8,757 nt of DNA from an uncultured Verrucomicrobiales bacterium (GTDB taxonomy: Bacteria > Verrucomicrobiota > Verrucomicrobiia > Verrucomicrobiales > Akkermansiaceae). The position numbers and the translations under genes are program-made. The stretch covers positions 1 through 8,757 of the forward strand of contig CALBVA010000263.1 of the NCBI GenBank assembly GCA_937969125.1. Direction: 5' to 3'. How positions within the stretch are numbered: position 1 is the stretch's first letter; every line of letters begins with the position of its first letter. The notes under the pieces were generated by a model, which searched no databases, was not told the origin of the DNA, and saw nothing but the letters and a program-made list of their open reading frames with translations. Of the stretch, positions 7,001 through 8,757 are shown piece by piece.

Positions 7001-7112
7001 AGTAAACAGGGCACCGCCCTGGGTCCCCAAACTCTCAACCAAGCGAACAAGCCCAACCCCGAATCCAAAGCCCCGTCCCTCAACCAAGTCTGACAACTGA
7101 TCCCTGTTTACT
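7001..7112. repeat. 112-bp spacer segment bounded by 11-bp perfect inverted repeats
   Basis: AGTAAACAGGG (7001-7011) and CCCTGTTTACT (7102-7112) are perfect reverse complements enclosing 90 bp between nrdB and nrdA. A local hairpin, CAGGGC-ACC-GCCCTG (7007-7021), uses part of the left arm, so it competes with the long-range pairing. Inside, CTCAACCAAG occurs twice (7034-7043 and 7079-7088), 45 bp apart. The segment is C-rich and has no coding signal. It could be a small palindromic or MITE-like element, or an RNA structure tuning nrdA expression relative to nrdB. No T-tract follows the hairpin, so an ordinary intrinsic terminator is unlikely. No target duplication longer than TT is visible. 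Confidence 0.6.
7007..7021 (+). other. short perfect stem-loop after nrdB
   Basis: CAGGGC (7007-7012) and GCCCTG (7016-7021) form a 6-bp GC-rich stem with an ACC loop, 15 nt after the nrdB stop. It may protect the 3' end of the nrdB portion of the transcript or act as a processing or attenuation site. The bases that follow (GGTCCCCAAA) contain no U-run. Confidence 0.45.
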
Positions 7113-7163
7113 TTCCTCCGCTCCACCTTGCCACACTCTAAAACCTCACACGCTCCAATTCTC

Positions 7164-8757
7164 ATGTACCGCTCCATCTCCCTAGCCGAAGACCTCGCCC
7201 TCAAAGAAACCGTCGCCACCCGTTTCTCCTCCGAAAGCCCATCCCGATACTCCTGGCGTGAATCCCTCGCCACCGAGCACCGCGCCCCCATCCCTGAAAT
7301 CACCGTCACCCGTGCCGGCCTCGAGGAAGTCTTCTCCCTCGCCGACGTCGCTGATGCCATCGGCCGCTCTCTCACCAACCTCCTCATCTCCCGAAAGGAG
7401 CCCGAAGACCAAATCTTCTCCGAGGCTAATCGTTCCTTCGTCTCCAGCGTCGCCCACCGCGTCTCCGCCTCCCTCATGAACCAGGTCCAGCGAGGCGGCA
7501 CCCTCAAGCTCTCCCAGAACGATCTCTACCTCCTCATTGAAAAAGCCCTCATCGAAAACGACGCCCACGACGTTGCCAAATCCCTCGTCTTCCAGCGCTC
7601 CCTCGAAAACACCGGCGAAATCTCCGTCGACGAAAACCCCACCGACGAAATGCCCGTCCGCCTCATCCGCCGGAACGGAAACGTCGTCCCCTGGTCCGAG
7701 ACCAAAATCGAAAACGCCGTCTCCCGCGCCTTCCTCACCGTCCGCCACGAGACCGTCGGAGCCACCGCCGTCGCCCAAGCCGTCACCGCCCGTGTTCGCA
7801 CCGGCGAATCCGCCTTCGTCCACATCGAGGACGTGCAAGACCTCGTCCAGGAAGAACTCATGCGCCAAGGCTTCTTCAAAGTCGCCGCCCACTACGTCCG
7901 CTACCGTGACGAACGCGCCCGCCTCCGCGAAGAAAACCCCGTCCAGCCCGAAGACCCCGCTCAGGAATCCATGGTCGTCGTTACCCATCCCGATGGCGCC
8001 TCCGCCTTCTGGGACGGTTCCGAGCTCAAAAAGCGCATCCAATTCGGCCTCATCGGACTCAATGTTGCCATCTCCGAGGAAGACATCGAAAAAGAACTCC
8101 GCCGCTCCATCGGCGCCGAAATCTCCGCCGAGGACCTCAAAAAAACCATCATCCTCAACTCCAAGACCCTCCTCGAAAAAGACGCCGACATGGCCAAATT
8201 CGCCGGCCGCATCCTCCTCTCCTACATCTACGAAGAAGTCCTCCCCTGGAACATCCAGACCGACGGCATCGAGTCCCTCAAACAAGCCCACAAGGATAAC
8301 TTCAAGGCCTACCTCCTCCACGGCGTCAAAATCAAACGCATCTCCCAGGACATCCTCGATAAATACGACATCGAGAAACTCGCCGACGCCCTCGACCCCA
8401 CTGCCGACCTCGACTTCGAATTCCTCGGCATCTCCACCCTCTACGACCGCTACCTCAACGTCGACAAAACCGGCACCAAAGAACGCCGCATGGAAACCCC
8501 CCAATACTTCTGGATGCGCGTCTCCATGGGCCTCTTCAAAGCCGAAAAAACCAACGCCGAAGACTGGGTCATCCGCCTCTATAACCTCTACAAAGGCCGC
8601 CGCTTCTGCAGCTCAACGCCCACCCTCTTCAACAGCGGCACCCTCCACTCCCAGCTCTCCTCCTGCTACCTCTACAAGGTCGACGACTCCATCGAGTCCA
8701 TCATGAACCGCGGCATTGCCGAAAACGCCTTCCTCTCCAAGTGGGCTGGGGGACTCG
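7164..8757 (+). CDS. nrdA: class I ribonucleotide reductase large (alpha) subunit, 3' end outside window
   Basis: A partial gene: 531 codons, open to the right edge. NrdA holds the active site and allosteric sites of ribonucleotide reductase. Three tandem ATP-cone-like domains come first: about 45-146 (ITVTRAG..., ending DVAKSLVFQR), 164-255 (VRLIRRNGNVVPWSETKIENA, ending VAAHYVRYRDERARLR) and 269-358 (VVVTHPDG..., ending FAGRILLSYIYEEV). Only the middle one has a canonical nucleotide-binding motif. In the third, which aligns with the E. coli cone, K9 and K21 are replaced by H275 and E287. The catalytic domain then starts, with FCSSTPTLFNSGT (481-493) and LSSC, where C501 matches the redox-active C225 of E. 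coli. The long N terminus suggests a protein near the size of chlamydial NrdA. The start is the ATG at 7164; no Shine-Dalgarno sequence, and an in-frame stop lies upstream at 7098. Probably cotranscribed with nrdB despite the 172-bp spacer. Confidence 0.95.
   Translation, partial: MYRSISLAEDLALKETVATRFSSESPSRYSWRESLATEHRAPIPEITVTRAGLEEVFSLADVADAIGRSLTNLLISRKEPEDQIFSEANRSFVSSVAHRVSASLMNQVQRGGTLKLSQNDLYLLIEKALIENDAHDVAKSLVFQRSLENTGEISVDENPTDEMPVRLIRRNGNVVPWSETKIENAVSRAFLTVRHETVGATAVAQAVTARVRTGESAFVHIEDVQDLVQEELMRQGFFKVAAHYVRYRDERARLREENPVQPEDPAQESMVVVTHPDGASAFWDGSELKKRIQFGLIGLNVAISEEDIEKELRRSIGAEISAEDLKKTIILNSKTLLEKDADMAKFAGRILLSYIYEEVLPWNIQTDGIESLKQAHKDNFKAYLLHGVKIKRISQDILDKYDIEKLADALDPTADLDFEFLGISTLYDRYLNVDKTGTKERRMETPQYFWMRVSMGLFKAEKTNAEDWVIRLYNLYKGRRFCSSTPTLFNSGTLHSQLSSCYLYKVDDSIESIMNRGIAENAFLSKWAGGL

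Noticed and set aside
7182..8504. A 440-codon minus-strand ORF rich in Gly, Val, Glu, Asp and Phe
   Set aside because: It lies antisense to nrdA, whose translation shows recognisable ATP-cone and reductase motifs. The ORF has low-complexity composition expected from the complement of C-ending codons and no family motif.
7537..8706. A 389-codon plus-strand ORF very rich in Ser, Pro, Thr and Lys
   Set aside because: It is a shifted-frame reading of nrdA. The composition is an artefact of codons such as GCC, TCC, ACC and AAA. The true nrdA frame is open from 7164 to the window end.
1..8757. CRISPR arrays, tRNA or rRNA genes, insertion sequences, phage or defence genes
   Set aside because: No regularly spaced repeats, tRNA-like cloverleaf, transposase or nuclease-type defence gene was seen. 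All large frames are accounted for by housekeeping or PVC-type genes.

Overview
The window looks like chromosomal DNA from a member of the PVC group, most likely a Verrucomicrobiota (Verrucomicrobiae) bacterium of moderate GC. The strongest pointer is a 1008-residue secreted protein with the Pirellula/Verrucomicrobium-type architecture: an N-terminal dehydrogenase-like propeller, a HEAT-like helical middle and a C-terminal CxxCH cytochrome domain. A ribonucleotide reductase that resembles the chlamydial type (tyrosine-less small subunit, long multi-ATP-cone large subunit) agrees with this. The taxonomy is inference from gene types, not from a marker gene.

Layout, left to right. (1) Positions 74-2202, plus strand: a YifB/ComM-type AAA+ ATPase followed 2 nt later by 3-methyladenine DNA glycosylase I (tag), a compact two-gene unit of DNA processing and repair. 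A sigma70-like promoter placed so that transcription would begin at or near the GTG start lies just upstream. (2) Positions 2223-5249, minus strand: the large heme-binding PVC-type protein, convergent with tag across a 20-nt gap that lies inside an imperfect inverted repeat. (3) Positions 5250-5878: a 629-bp divergent intergenic region with no convincing gene. It holds a good NrdR-box match, a consensus DnaA box directly beside it, a second partial NrdR-like site 32 bp downstream, and some inverted repeats. (4) Positions 5879-8757, plus strand: nrdB, then a 172-bp spacer with striking inverted repeats, then nrdA, which runs off the right edge after 531 codons.

The two nrd genes form a class I ribonucleotide reductase. 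The small subunit has all the metal-ligand positions but carries Leu where the radical Tyr normally sits. The large subunit begins with what look like three tandem ATP-cone domains, of which only the middle one has a canonical nucleotide-binding signature. This radical chemistry, regulatory region and structured spacer are the most interesting part of the window.

Base composition is also notable. The plus strand is G-rich at the start of the comM gene but C-rich from about 2.2 kb to the end, whichever strand the gene is on, so nrdB/nrdA use C-ending, G-poor codons while the minus-strand gene uses G-ending codons. This skew produces several long spurious antisense and out-of-frame ORFs.
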